Source: Candidatus Tokpelaia hoelldoblerii (GTDB taxonomy: Bacteria > Pseudomonadota > Alphaproteobacteria > Rhizobiales > Rhizobiaceae). Taken from it: a DNA stretch of 64,000 nt. Positions 10,401 through 16,206 of the stretch are shown piece by piece; position 1 is the first letter of the stretch; each line of letters begins with the position of its first letter. Under the pieces are notes generated by a model. That model worked only from the letters and a program-made list of their open reading frames with translations, made no database searches and was not told where the DNA came from. Location: assembly GCA_002005325.1 (NCBI GenBank), contig CP017315.1, positions 744,001 to 808,000 on the forward strand. Reading direction: 5' to 3'. Both the position numbers and the translations under genes were made by a program.

Positions 10401-11631
10401 CAAACCGGGGCGGCCTCAACTGGTAGGATATGCCGTTGCGAAGGACGGAGAGGGAGAGCCGGAACAGCTTCGCAGCTATCTGCGCGAGTACCTGCCTGAA
10501 TATATGGTGCCCGTGGCGGTGGTTATGCTGCCGTCTATCCCGGTAACGCCTAACGGCAAAATAGACAGGCGGGCGCTGCCGGTACCAACGTTCAGCCAAA
10601 GCCAGACCGGCCGTTTACCGCGTACAGCGCAGGAAGAGATTCTGGCCGGACTCTTTGCGGAAATCCTTGGGCACGAAAATGTTGGCATTGACGACGACTT
10701 CTTTATGCTGGGTGGCCATTCACTTATGACGGCGCGTTTAATAAGCCGGGTGCGTAAGGCTCTCAACGTTAACCTTCATATTCGAGACCTTTTTGAAGCG
10801 CCTACAGCAGCTCTGCTTGCCCGGAGACTGAAAAGCAATTACCGTAGCAGCGGGCTGGATATGATGCTGCCGATACAGCCGAATGGCGAAAACACGCCGT
10901 TATTCTGTCTGCATCCTGGCGGCGGTCTGAGCTGGTCCTATTCCGGGCTTATCCCTTTTCTGGGGGCGCAGCAGCCGCTTTACGGGATACAGGCGAAAAG
11001 GCTTGGCACAGGGCTGGCGCCGCATTCGCTTCACGAAATGGCAAAGTCGTATCTCGCTGAAATCTGCAAGGTTCAGCCGCACGGACCTTATGCGCTGCTG
11101 GGATGGTCGTTTGGCTGCCACCTTGCCCATGAGGTTGCCACGCTGTTGCAGAAAGAGAACAAGACCGTGAAATCCCTGACCTTTATGGACGCATATCCGC
11201 TCTGGTCGAAATATAAGGAAAACATACAGACTGATAAAGAAAGCCTGCGCGCGATGTTTGAGGCGCTAACGGGGGAGAGTCCACAGCATGATTATGGGTT
11301 GAACGTCAGCGGGCTGCAACGGGAATTGACACAGATAGGCCATCCGTTGGCGGATTTCGGGCTGGATGTGTTTGAGCGTATTCTTGCCGAATTCCAGGAT
11401 GCGCCGAGGCTGCTGTCCGAGTTTTCACCGGGCGTCTATGAGGGGGATATTCTGTTCTTCAAGGCGACCCAGGGTTTTTCTGATGAGGAAAATTACGATC
11501 CGCAGCTTTGGCGTGAATATGTGAGAGGGAATATCATTGCGCATAATGTTCCTTGTACTCATAACACCATGTTTAGCGCCGAGGCTTTAAAAACCATCGG
11601 TCCTGTGCTTAAACAGTGGGTTGCGGGCTAG
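1459..11631 (+). CDS. Trimodular nonribosomal peptide synthetase (C-A-T-C-A-T-C-A-T-TE)
   Basis: A 3390-residue synthetase. The ATG at 1459 is preferred over TTG at 1453 because AAGG at 1448-1451 is correctly spaced only for the ATG. C domains carry HHILLDG (140-146), HHTAGDG (1175-1181) and HHIASDG (2223-2229). Adenylation core SGSTG motifs begin near 606, 1653 and 2706, and each A domain ends in an NGK(I/V)D motif with its lysine. Carrier-protein serines lie in LGGHS at about 992, 2040 and 3088. The thioesterase has GWSFG with Ser 3217 and a late His near 3368. I read the A-domain pocket residues as D-I-L-Q-L-G-V-V-W (Gly-like), D-A-Y-W-L-G-G-T-F (Val-like) and D-A-W-A-V-A-A-V-C (Phe-like). 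There is no epimerisation domain. The first C domain has no upstream module, so it should be a starter type that acylates the first residue. The first ~1.2 kb is visibly lower in GC than the rest. Product unknown. Confidence 0.97.
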   Translation: MSVLNDREYLALTSAQMGMWLVNEISLDPGICNVCEYTIIDGAVDSALFISAIHRVLIEAETLHSRFLYVNNEIKQLLDNVDDYEVVFYDFSERPDPEAAFDEYIKKHSTRVFSLVEGRAFEFSLIKLSPSKYVYYICGHHILLDGFGNALIFQRIISIYNCLISGNDIPPSPFGSFKQLITEDVKYRNSSRFIRDREYWLSRFSDLPEPVSLAGCQAQAENIITHRKNIDSGTDRELREKAKVLGYTLPQMLTALTCIYLYRMTGNDDLVAGMPVMARVGRAVRTIPGLLSNIMPLRLGLSPDLSLIDVLALTSKEMRNVLRHQQYRNDDLQRDLNSAHALYNTTINIELFGEDRKVNGCKTVPTNISSGPADDLNIFFFGYGDEHTLVLGFDANEALYSQEQLLSHHYRMLSLFNRLLEEPESPIGLPSLLQADEAHRLEALNEQTQVALSPLTLPELFEKQVARTPDGVAFYQENTSLSYAQLNTRVNRLCHYLLTQGVSAGDVVAVLLPRCANLVVALLAIAKTGATYLPLDPDHPAERLKHILATAEPKLILTSSATADMVNWPSQKQIDEDSVLEMILSQPADNPSVNMPGPQQGAYVLFTSGSTGQPKGVLISHHGLSNFLAAMQQHIALSAGHRMLATTTIGFDIAALEIFLPLANGAAVVMVSRDIARDPMLLAREIAARQVTHLQGTPALWQGLVEYRPQAMTGLTALVGGDSLPVNLAERMVALALRVIQVYGPTETTVWSTLGELTAENMQPSVIGQPISNTRIYILDSALQPVPVGQPGELYIAGDGLAFGYFKRPDLTCERFVANPFGAAGGRMYRTGDMACWDEGLRLCFLGRIDNQVKIRGYRIELGDIESALLQFPAVKHALVMACDDNVITQKRLIAWVIADGTGCSPEALRAWLEEQLPEYMIPSVIVPLESYPLTANGKIDRRALPVPVFTPAAPVLPVTEMEKTLCQLFADCLGIALPGIHDNFFHLGGHSLLALQLMNQLRASFNVDLSLKTIFDSPTVACLCDEIASAHPPLLRPVLAVQPRPALLPMSFAQQRLWLQEQIAPGSAYNMPLILQLDGILNVPALEEALLDVVARHESLRTLLIQQDGMLCQSVVPVEQVLFTLQRQRADAGQLAETLSRQCGSVFDLEREIPVKASLFQLAEERHVLLLLIHHTAGDGGSLLPLMQDLSRAYRARLKGEIPALPPLEIQYTDYALWQRALLGDEQDPGSLFAQQMHYWQEQLANLPDEVTLAGDRQRPVNPVNAAGRIAFTLDTAVYQQVKSLCVTTGASLFMVLQTALAAMLHRLGAGEEIVTGTPVLGRTEAAQMPLVGYFANTVVLRTNLAGNPTLNELIDQVRACVLAAYEHQDIPFERLVEALAPERSLSRSPLFQIMMLLDMPLPQDIDFPQLQLEQCTPPATTAKFDLLFNFSVDEHKDCLAGQIEFSTDLYDADTVAGFARRLCDILAVMAERPEMKVGELVLPGEQEIRQLLVTWNNTAAELPALTLATLFEQQVRRTPDAIAVSEGKTALTYAELNRAANRLAHKLRELTGANAFCAGLLMQHSIAEVIAMLAVIKAGGAYLPLRQSDPLERQQMMVDDAGATILITDTPAHHPAVPCVIRTEADLQALNYLETNPQVCVRPESLAYIMYTSGSTGKPKGIAVSQQSVMALACDRRWLPEDHRRVLLHSPAAFDASTYEFWVPLLCGGQLVVAPKGELDIDALAKTIVDEKITAVWLTAGLFRLMADEHAEALAGLRLLLAGGDVLPKSAIAAVLNQCPGLVIMNGYGPTETTTFATAYPMRCVPETASVPIGSPLDNMQVYVLDAYLNPVPAGVPGELYIAGAGLARGYFNQPGLTAAHFVANPFNHNGERMYRSGDWVRWRPDGVLEYLNRGDQQIKIRGFRVELAEIEAALLELEEVTQGLVSLFEPQKGNKQLVAYVIARENTPCDSVRLRRLLSDRLPDFMVPAVIIPVESFPLTANGKVDVRALPAPVFSGESQRKARNARESVLCGLFAEVLGIECVSIDDNFFQLGGHSLMAARLISRVRKALHVTPRIRDLFEAPTVAQFAERLSHDNAPRPPLQIRERPMRMPLSAAQRRLWIMDCIEGGKFTYNIPLTLDLQGELNVAALTTALNDLLLRHESLRTRFQTLPDGTVYQKISEGEDACCVLTLHHVQPSGLDAAVLGASEYLFDLASENPCRAWLFQVEPHRHVLLFLMHHIASDGASLAPLLSDLAIAYNACLDGIRAGWAPLPVQYADYTLWQHELLGEENDPASRQNQQLAWWRDTLKGLPEELPLMTDRARPQRASYQGRQCLFAVDNGVYARLCEIAQQQQASLFMVLQATLALLLRRLGAGVDIPLGTAIAGRTDDLLEPLVGFFTNTLVLRTDVSGNPHFVELLERVRDNTLQAFEHQDLPFESLVEALNPERFLGRHPLFQIMLVLQNHARGEYQFRGLESRVATPHLPVAKFDLTFNFDEGPEGLTGCVEYATDLFDDTTVEWIARYFNQLLAEVSQNPYARISSLMLFDDREWKQILHGWNDTSRSVQAKTFAEQFEAVALAAPDNLALLGEKGRLTYGELDRRANRLANLIMADGVGAEQIVAIALPRSVDLIVALLAVLKAGATYLPLDPDYPAERLNYMLEHAQPALVITDSAFAQKFVFQRPNVQIDRPDVQARLAQQPELVLTAPRRLSLDNAAYVIYTSGSTGLPKGVLVTHRGISHLVASMVERLHITPQSRVLQFASPSFDASFWEISITLLSGAALVLADKDALSPGEPLYTLMLRAGVTLAALPPAGLAFMPQKPLPQLQTLVVAGEACPPELIAFWCQGRQMINAYGPTESTVCATISRPLQANTVPPIGSPVINMQVYVLDSDLQPVPPGVRGELYIAGEGLARGYLKRPDLSAERFVANPFGAPGSRMYRTGDVACWQPDGELLFMGRVDHQVKIRGFRIEPGEIESVLLKHPQISRATVIVREDKPGRPQLVGYAVAKDGEGEPEQLRSYLREYLPEYMVPVAVVMLPSIPVTPNGKIDRRALPVPTFSQSQTGRLPRTAQEEILAGLFAEILGHENVGIDDDFFMLGGHSLMTARLISRVRKALNVNLHIRDLFEAPTAALLARRLKSNYRSSGLDMMLPIQPNGENTPLFCLHPGGGLSWSYSGLIPFLGAQQPLYGIQAKRLGTGLAPHSLHEMAKSYLAEICKVQPHGPYALLGWSFGCHLAHEVATLLQKENKTVKSLTFMDAYPLWSKYKENIQTDKESLRAMFEALTGESPQHDYGLNVSGLQRELTQIGHPLADFGLDVFERILAEFQDAPRLLSEFSPGVYEGDILFFKATQGFSDEENYDPQLWREYVRGNIIAHNVPCTHNTMFSAEALKTIGPVLKQWVAG

Positions 11632-11645
11632 CATATCCCGCGGCC

Positions 11646-11676
11646 CGCTCAGGCTGCTGTTTCGGCGGCCTGAGCG
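11646..11676 (+). terminator. Hairpin after the NRPS gene
   Basis: A perfect 9-bp stem (11646-11654 with 11668-11676) encloses a 13-nt loop that starts 15 bp after the NRPS stop. No T tract follows directly, so it may be a weak terminator or an RNA-stabilising hairpin rather than a strong stop. The phosphopantetheinyl transferase begins 180 bp after the NRPS stop and could still be read through. Confidence 0.45.
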
Positions 11677-11811
11677 CTGCGGAAATTGTGGCTTTATTAA
11701 AAAATCTTTTTTCATTTCCTGTCGTAAGAAGGGAAATGGCGTTCGTTTTTCTTCTCCTCTGACGCTACTGTTTGGATACCTTTTGCGTCCTCCCCGCATT
11801 CTGATTGAGAT

Positions 11812-12525
11812 ATGTTTACCCCCTTAACGCATTGTGTCCTGCCTCCTTTTCTGCCTCGGGTCGAGGCAGGATATCTCACGCCGTTTCCGCAATTACGCTA
11901 CTGTCTGGTAGAATTCGACGTACACAAGTATCATGACGCGCTTTTTGCGCAATATGCTGTTCCGATAACGCCTGTACTGCGTTCGTCGGTGATGAAAAGA
12001 CGCGCTGAATACCTTGCGGTGCGCTATGCTGCCCAGCGGTTGTTGCGGGATATGGATTGCCCGGGGAATGTAGGTTCCGCGCCTGATCGTGTGCCGGTAT
12101 GGCCATCGGGCTTGTGCGGCAGTCTGTCCCATACGGACGGATATGCCATTGCAGTGGTCGCGCCAGCGGCAGGGGGCAGAACGCCGGGCGTTGATATTGA
12201 GGCATTTGTCCCGGCGACGATGAAAGAGACGGCTGGGCTGTTCACCACGCCTGAAGAACGACGCCGCCTTGCCGCCTGTGGTATCGACAATGAAACGGCG
12301 TTGCTGATAGCCTTCTCGGCAAAAGAAAGCTTGTATAAAGCGTTTTATCCTGAAGTCGGGCGCTTTTTTGATTTTGATGCCGCCTGTTTGCGCGAGATAA
12401 ACGTGCAAGAGAAGACATTTATGCTGGTGCTGACCCGGACGCTTTCGCCAGGCCGTGTTGCCGGGAGCCGGATACACGGCCATTACGCAGTGTTGAAGGG
12501 GCACGTTATTACCGTTATCAGCTGA
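11812..12525 (+). CDS. 4'-phosphopantetheinyl transferase, EntD family
   Basis: A 237-residue protein that transfers the phosphopantetheine arm of CoA to a carrier-protein serine, turning apo synthetase into holo enzyme. Motifs in order are KRRAEYLAVRYAA (a substrate-binding helix typical of EntD/Sfp enzymes), GSLSHTDGY, GVDIE with metal-binding Asp 128 and Glu 130, and FSAKES with Glu 172 followed by LYKAF. It sits just downstream of the NRPS on the same strand and very probably activates its three carrier domains. No strong ribosome site precedes the ATG, so the start is less certain than the family. Confidence 0.92.
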   Translation: MFTPLTHCVLPPFLPRVEAGYLTPFPQLRYCLVEFDVHKYHDALFAQYAVPITPVLRSSVMKRRAEYLAVRYAAQRLLRDMDCPGNVGSAPDRVPVWPSGLCGSLSHTDGYAIAVVAPAAGGRTPGVDIEAFVPATMKETAGLFTTPEERRRLAACGIDNETALLIAFSAKESLYKAFYPEVGRFFDFDAACLREINVQEKTFMLVLTRTLSPGRVAGSRIHGHYAVLKGHVITVIS

Positions 12526-12769
12526 CATGCGGCAGACGGAAGTTTGCGCAGTAATATCCAGAGCGTATCGCTATGGATGACGTATCCCTGAACTGGCCGG
12601 ACCACTGCCGGGGCACCAGTATTTTCAATCGTTTATATCAGAATAATTTTATCTGAAAAATCAATACACTAATAAGTGACTTCCAAAGTATCCTTCATTG
12701 GATAATATGCCATATTCCGGTTTCGGGTATGCCCTGTACAATATAAAACACCGGGATGGAGGATGCGCT

Positions 12770-13837
12770 ATGACACAATACCGTAAATTCAGATATGCTC
12801 TTTTGGCGGCAGGACTGCCTTTATTGATGGCGTTCAGCACTGCCTTGCAGGCTGTTGAGCTGAAACATTGGCCGCAGGAACAGGGGCGGCAGTTGAGCCG
12901 CTTTATTGAAGCCCATGCCAATCAAGGGCAATTTGCGGTTTTTGATATGGATAACACCAGTTATCGTTATGACCTGACAGAAATTTTGCTGCCCTGGCTG
13001 GAGCAGAAGGGCATTTTGACCCGTGAGATGCTTGACCCGTCTTTGCTGTTGTTGAAATTCCGTGATGAAAACGGGCAAAGGGAAAGCCTTTACAGTTATT
13101 ATTCCCGCCTGTGCGCCATTGACAGCCGCACGTGTTATCCATGGATTACGCAGGCCTTTGCAGGTTTTACACTGACCGAGCTTAAACAGTATGTTGATGA
13201 GGTGATGGCGCTAAAAGAGCCGGTTACAGTCAGCACTTATGAAGGGGATACGGTCAGGACATATGATATTTTCCCGCCAAAGCCTTTTGCCGGCCAGCAG
13301 GAGTTGTTTAAGGTGCTGATGGACAATGGTATTGAAGTCTATATCATTACTGCAGCCCATGAAGAGCTGGTGCGCATGGTCGCCAGTGACCCGAAATACG
13401 GTTATAACGTCAAGCCGGAAAATGTGATCGGCGTGACGACTGTCTTGCGCAACCGGCAAACAGGCGCGCTGACAAGCTCTGAAATGCAGATCCGTCAGGG
13501 AAATTATAACCCGGCAGACAATATGGGATTGGAAACAACCTCTTATCTTGGTTCTCCCCTGACATGGTTTGAAGGCAAGTCAGCGGCAATTCTCGCCCGG
13601 ATTGACCGTTGGAAAAAGCCGATTATCGCCGGTGGCGACACCCCTGACAGTGACGGTTATATGCTGTTCAACAGCCTTGCTGATAACGGCCTGAAAATCT
13701 GGGTTAACAAGGCGGATAGCAGCATGGCGGTCATGCGTGAAAATATGGCAGGCTTTGCCAGAGAACAAAAAAAGCTGGGGCTGCCCGTTACTGCTGACAA
13801 GAACTGGGTTATTGTTAAACCGGACGATATTCAATAA
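12770..13837 (+). CDS. HAD phosphatase, phosphorylcholine phosphatase-like (secreted)
   Basis: The chosen ATG at 12770 follows a perfect GGAGG (12758-12762), giving 355 residues. A longer in-frame start at 12698 lacks such a site. The N-terminus is a signal peptide (basic start, hydrophobic core, likely cut after LQA), so the enzyme is periplasmic. HAD motif I is DMDNT with nucleophile Asp 59. The acidic motif is GGDTPDSD with Asp 290. As I recall, Pseudomonas phosphorylcholine phosphatase has the same DMDNT and GDTPDSD motifs with about the same spacing, which suggests choline release from phosphorylcholine. A broader acid phosphatase is the alternative. Its stop overlaps the end of pncC on the opposite strand. 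Confidence 0.8.
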   Translation: MTQYRKFRYALLAAGLPLLMAFSTALQAVELKHWPQEQGRQLSRFIEAHANQGQFAVFDMDNTSYRYDLTEILLPWLEQKGILTREMLDPSLLLLKFRDENGQRESLYSYYSRLCAIDSRTCYPWITQAFAGFTLTELKQYVDEVMALKEPVTVSTYEGDTVRTYDIFPPKPFAGQQELFKVLMDNGIEVYIITAAHEELVRMVASDPKYGYNVKPENVIGVTTVLRNRQTGALTSSEMQIRQGNYNPADNMGLETTSYLGSPLTWFEGKSAAILARIDRWKKPIIAGGDTPDSDGYMLFNSLADNGLKIWVNKADSSMAVMRENMAGFAREQKKLGLPVTADKNWVIVKPDDIQ

Positions 13838-14349
13838 TTCTGGTCAGGATAATGGGCCGCAAGGGTGTCAAGCACAAGGCCGAGTGCCTGTTCTACCGTG
13901 GCATGACGGATCTCTGCGCGGCCTTTTGCGCCAAAGCGTGCTTCATAATGGCGGGTGTCGCGCCCTTTAGCGGCAACCGCCATATGCACAAGGCCGACAG
14001 GCTTTTCATCCGTACCGCCGTCAGGCCCGGCAATACCGGTAACGGCCACGGTAATATCAGCGCGGCTATGCTGGAGCGCGCCTTCAGCCATGGCTATTGC
14101 TACCTGGCGGGAAACCGCGCCATATTGCTCGATAAACCCGGCAGGCACACCAATCAGTGTGTTTTTCGCTGCATTGGAGTAGGTGACAAAGCCGCATTCC
14201 ACCACAGAAGCGGAACCGGCAATATCGGTAAGAGCCGCAGCAATCAGCCCGCCGGTACATGATTCAGCTGTTGCCAGTTTTAAGCCCTGTTTATTGCAGG
14301 CGGCCAGAACAGCCTTGGCTTTATTCGGTGCAATCAAGGATTTGTTCAT
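13831..14349 (-). CDS. pncC: Nicotinamide-nucleotide amidohydrolase (CinA C-terminal domain)
   Basis: A 172-residue protein made only of the CinA C-terminal domain. This domain deamidates NMN to nicotinate mononucleotide and so recycles NAD breakdown products. The nucleophile motif AESCTGG is near residues 28-34, and the TGIAGPDGG block typical of the family is present. The N-terminal MoCF-like domain of full-length CinA is absent, as is usual in many proteobacteria. Its start overlaps the stop of ispDF by 4 bp, so the two are translationally linked. The 3' end overlaps the phosphatase gene tail to tail by 7 bp. Confidence 0.92.
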   Translation of the reverse strand: MNKSLIAPNKAKAVLAACNKQGLKLATAESCTGGLIAAALTDIAGSASVVECGFVTYSNAAKNTLIGVPAGFIEQYGAVSRQVAIAMAEGALQHSRADITVAVTGIAGPDGGTDEKPVGLVHMAVAAKGRDTRHYEARFGAKGRAEIRHATVEQALGLVLDTLAAHYPDQNY

Positions 14350-15530
14350 GCCGGCACCTCGCCTGGGTAAATGACCGTTGCCGTGGCAATCGCGGAGATT
14401 CCTTCACCTCTGCCGATAAAGCCCAATTGTTCATTTGTGGTTGCCTTGATGGAAATCCGTTCCGGCTGAATGCCCAGCATATCCTGCAAAGCTGCGGTCA
14501 TTGCGGCGCGGTGCGGGCCGATTTTCGGCGCTTCGGCAATCAGTGTAATATCAACATTGGCAATGCGCCCGCCTTTCTGCTGCAACAGTTTGACGGCGTG
14601 GCGGACGAAAATATCCGATGCCGCGCCTTTCCATTGCGGATCAGACGGGGGAAAATGTGTGCCGATATCACCGGCGCCATGGGTAGCAAGCAATGCGTCT
14701 GTCAGGGCGTGCAGCCCCACATCAGCATCCGAATGGCCGGAAAGCTTCATGCGCCAGGGAATATGCACTCCGCACAGAATAACACCAGCGCCGTCTTCAA
14801 GCCGGTGAACATCATAGCCGTTGCCGGTGCGAATGTCGGGAAAGTGACAGGCAGTTTTGTTCAGGCGCTGATCAGCCATGATAATATCCTTTGACCAGGT
14901 GATTTTCATATTGTCAGGCGAGCCTGCAACAATTTTCATCGGGATTTTGTGCCATTCCGCCAAGGTGGAATCATCAGTAAAATCATGCCGGCCGGCTGTT
15001 CGCGCGGCTTGGTGCGCAGCCAGAATCAGCGGATAGGGGAAGGATTGCGGTGTTTGAGCGGCATAAAGCCCCTCACGGGGGATGGTGGCGCGGACATAGC
15101 CGTCTTCAGCCTGTTTCAGCGTGTCGGAAACCGGTAGCGCCAGCAGCACGCCGCTTTGCGGCGACAGGGCGTGAAGAATGGCTTCAAGCTGTTCCTGTGC
15201 AATGAACGGGCGCGCCCCGTCATGAATATGGACAAAATCCGGGGTGTGAGGTTGCAGCGCCTGTAAACCCGCATAGGTGGAATCCTGCCGTGTTGCGCCG
15301 CCTTCCGCCAGAATAACCTTGCTGGCCAGATCGCCCAGAGCTTGTCTGGCACGGGCGCGGTCATCACGGTGAATCACCAGCACAACCTGAGAAACTGTTT
15401 TGTTGTCAAGAAAAGCCGCGACGGTATGACGGATAACAGGTATGCCGCCAATCAGAGCATATTGCTTGGGGGTATCCCCACCGGCACGCTCTCCCCGTCC
15501 GGCGGCCAGAACAAGTGCTGCAACAGACAT
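14346..15530 (-). CDS. ispDF: Bifunctional IspD/IspF of the MEP isoprenoid pathway
   Basis: A 394-residue fusion. The N-terminal IspD part (about 1-225) has the nucleotide-binding LVLAAGRG...GGDTPKQY motif and makes CDP-methylerythritol. The C-terminal IspF part (about 235-394) has GNGYDVHRL and the metal-binding HSDADVGLHALTD and forms the cyclic diphosphate. This IspDF fusion is characteristic of many alphaproteobacteria. A GAGG ribosome site precedes the ATG. The enzyme supplies isopentenyl units to UppS and to heme A farnesylation, both served by genes elsewhere in this window. Confidence 0.96.
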   Translation of the reverse strand: MSVAALVLAAGRGERAGGDTPKQYALIGGIPVIRHTVAAFLDNKTVSQVVLVIHRDDRARARQALGDLASKVILAEGGATRQDSTYAGLQALQPHTPDFVHIHDGARPFIAQEQLEAILHALSPQSGVLLALPVSDTLKQAEDGYVRATIPREGLYAAQTPQSFPYPLILAAHQAARTAGRHDFTDDSTLAEWHKIPMKIVAGSPDNMKITWSKDIIMADQRLNKTACHFPDIRTGNGYDVHRLEDGAGVILCGVHIPWRMKLSGHSDADVGLHALTDALLATHGAGDIGTHFPPSDPQWKGAASDIFVRHAVKLLQQKGGRIANVDITLIAEAPKIGPHRAAMTAALQDMLGIQPERISIKATTNEQLGFIGRGEGISAIATATVIYPGEVPA

Positions 15531-15569
15531 AAAGCCTCACATTTTTAATGACAATTGAAAACCGGAAAA

Positions 15570-16028
15570 TCAGCCTGCCATTTTGCACGTCTGCTCCGCC
15601 CCGTCAATGCCCAGCCTTTTACGGTTGGTCGGGCGTTGCAGATCAGCGATTGTTGTTGCTGACAAAACATCAAAAAACGCCTTGAGCGCCTTGCTCAGGG
15701 TTGCATTGAGGCCGCAGGCGTTGACAAGCGGGCATTCAATGGCGTTGTTTTCAAAACATTCCGCCATGGCGAAATTATCTTCTGTCACACGCACAACATC
15801 GGCCACGGTGATTTCCTGCGCCGGTTTTCCCAGCCGCACTCCGCCATTGCGGCCGCGCACGGTCTGCATCAGGCCGGCTTCAACCAGCGGGTGTAGAATC
15901 TTGAACAGAAACAGTTCCGAAACCGAATAGGCTTTGGCAATTTCAGGCACGCGGCTAAGCTCGCCTTCATTGGCTGCGCAATACATCAACATCCGGATAG
16001 CGTAATTCGTCTGTTTTGTGAGCCGCAT
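15570..16028 (-). CDS. rirA: Rrf2-family iron-responsive regulator RirA
   Basis: A 152-residue protein starting MRLTKQTNYAIRMLMYCAAN, the characteristic start of rhizobial RirA. It has an Rrf2 winged helix and three conserved cysteines within CFENNAIECPLVNACG, the expected Fe-S ligands. RirA with its cluster represses iron uptake genes when iron is sufficient. It is divergent from ntrY and followed by ispDF, 39 bp downstream on the same strand. It may regulate siderophore genes, but nothing in the sequence directly links it to the NRPS. Confidence 0.93.
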   Translation of the reverse strand: MRLTKQTNYAIRMLMYCAANEGELSRVPEIAKAYSVSELFLFKILHPLVEAGLMQTVRGRNGGVRLGKPAQEITVADVVRVTEDNFAMAECFENNAIECPLVNACGLNATLSKALKAFFDVLSATTIADLQRPTNRKRLGIDGAEQTCKMAG

Positions 16029-16051
16029 GATCTGTCCCTCTTCTATTGATT

Positions 16052-16077
16052 GAATAGGCGCCAGTTTAGAACTATTC
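16052..16077. promoter_or_regulatory. Inverted repeat in the rirA upstream region
   Basis: GAATAG at 16052-16057 and CTATTC at 16072-16077 form a 6-bp dyad with a 14-bp spacer, about 25 bp before the rirA start and upstream of ntrY on the other strand. Its place would suit an operator for autoregulation of rirA. It does not match the rhizobial iron-responsive operator consensus clearly, and dyads of this length also occur by chance. Confidence 0.25.
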
Positions 16078-16206
16078 CGGGAAAAGTGAACTGTTTTTTC
16101 AACTTTAAAAAATTTTGCTTTACAATCCTTGCCGGAAGTGTTGTATTTTCGTCACAATATGTTGTATGCCGGCAACGCAAAAGCGGGATTGGCTGAAAGA
16201 TATGGA

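Noticed and set aside
8692..10599. A 635-codon open frame on the minus strand inside the NRPS
   Set aside because: It lies fully antisense to the third module, which has all expected motifs. Its protein is Arg/His/Gln-rich with no recognisable domain, as expected from a shadow frame of GC-rich coding DNA.
12698..12772. Longer start for the HAD phosphatase
   Set aside because: It would bury the signal peptide and lacks a ribosome site, while ATG 12770 has a perfect GGAGG.
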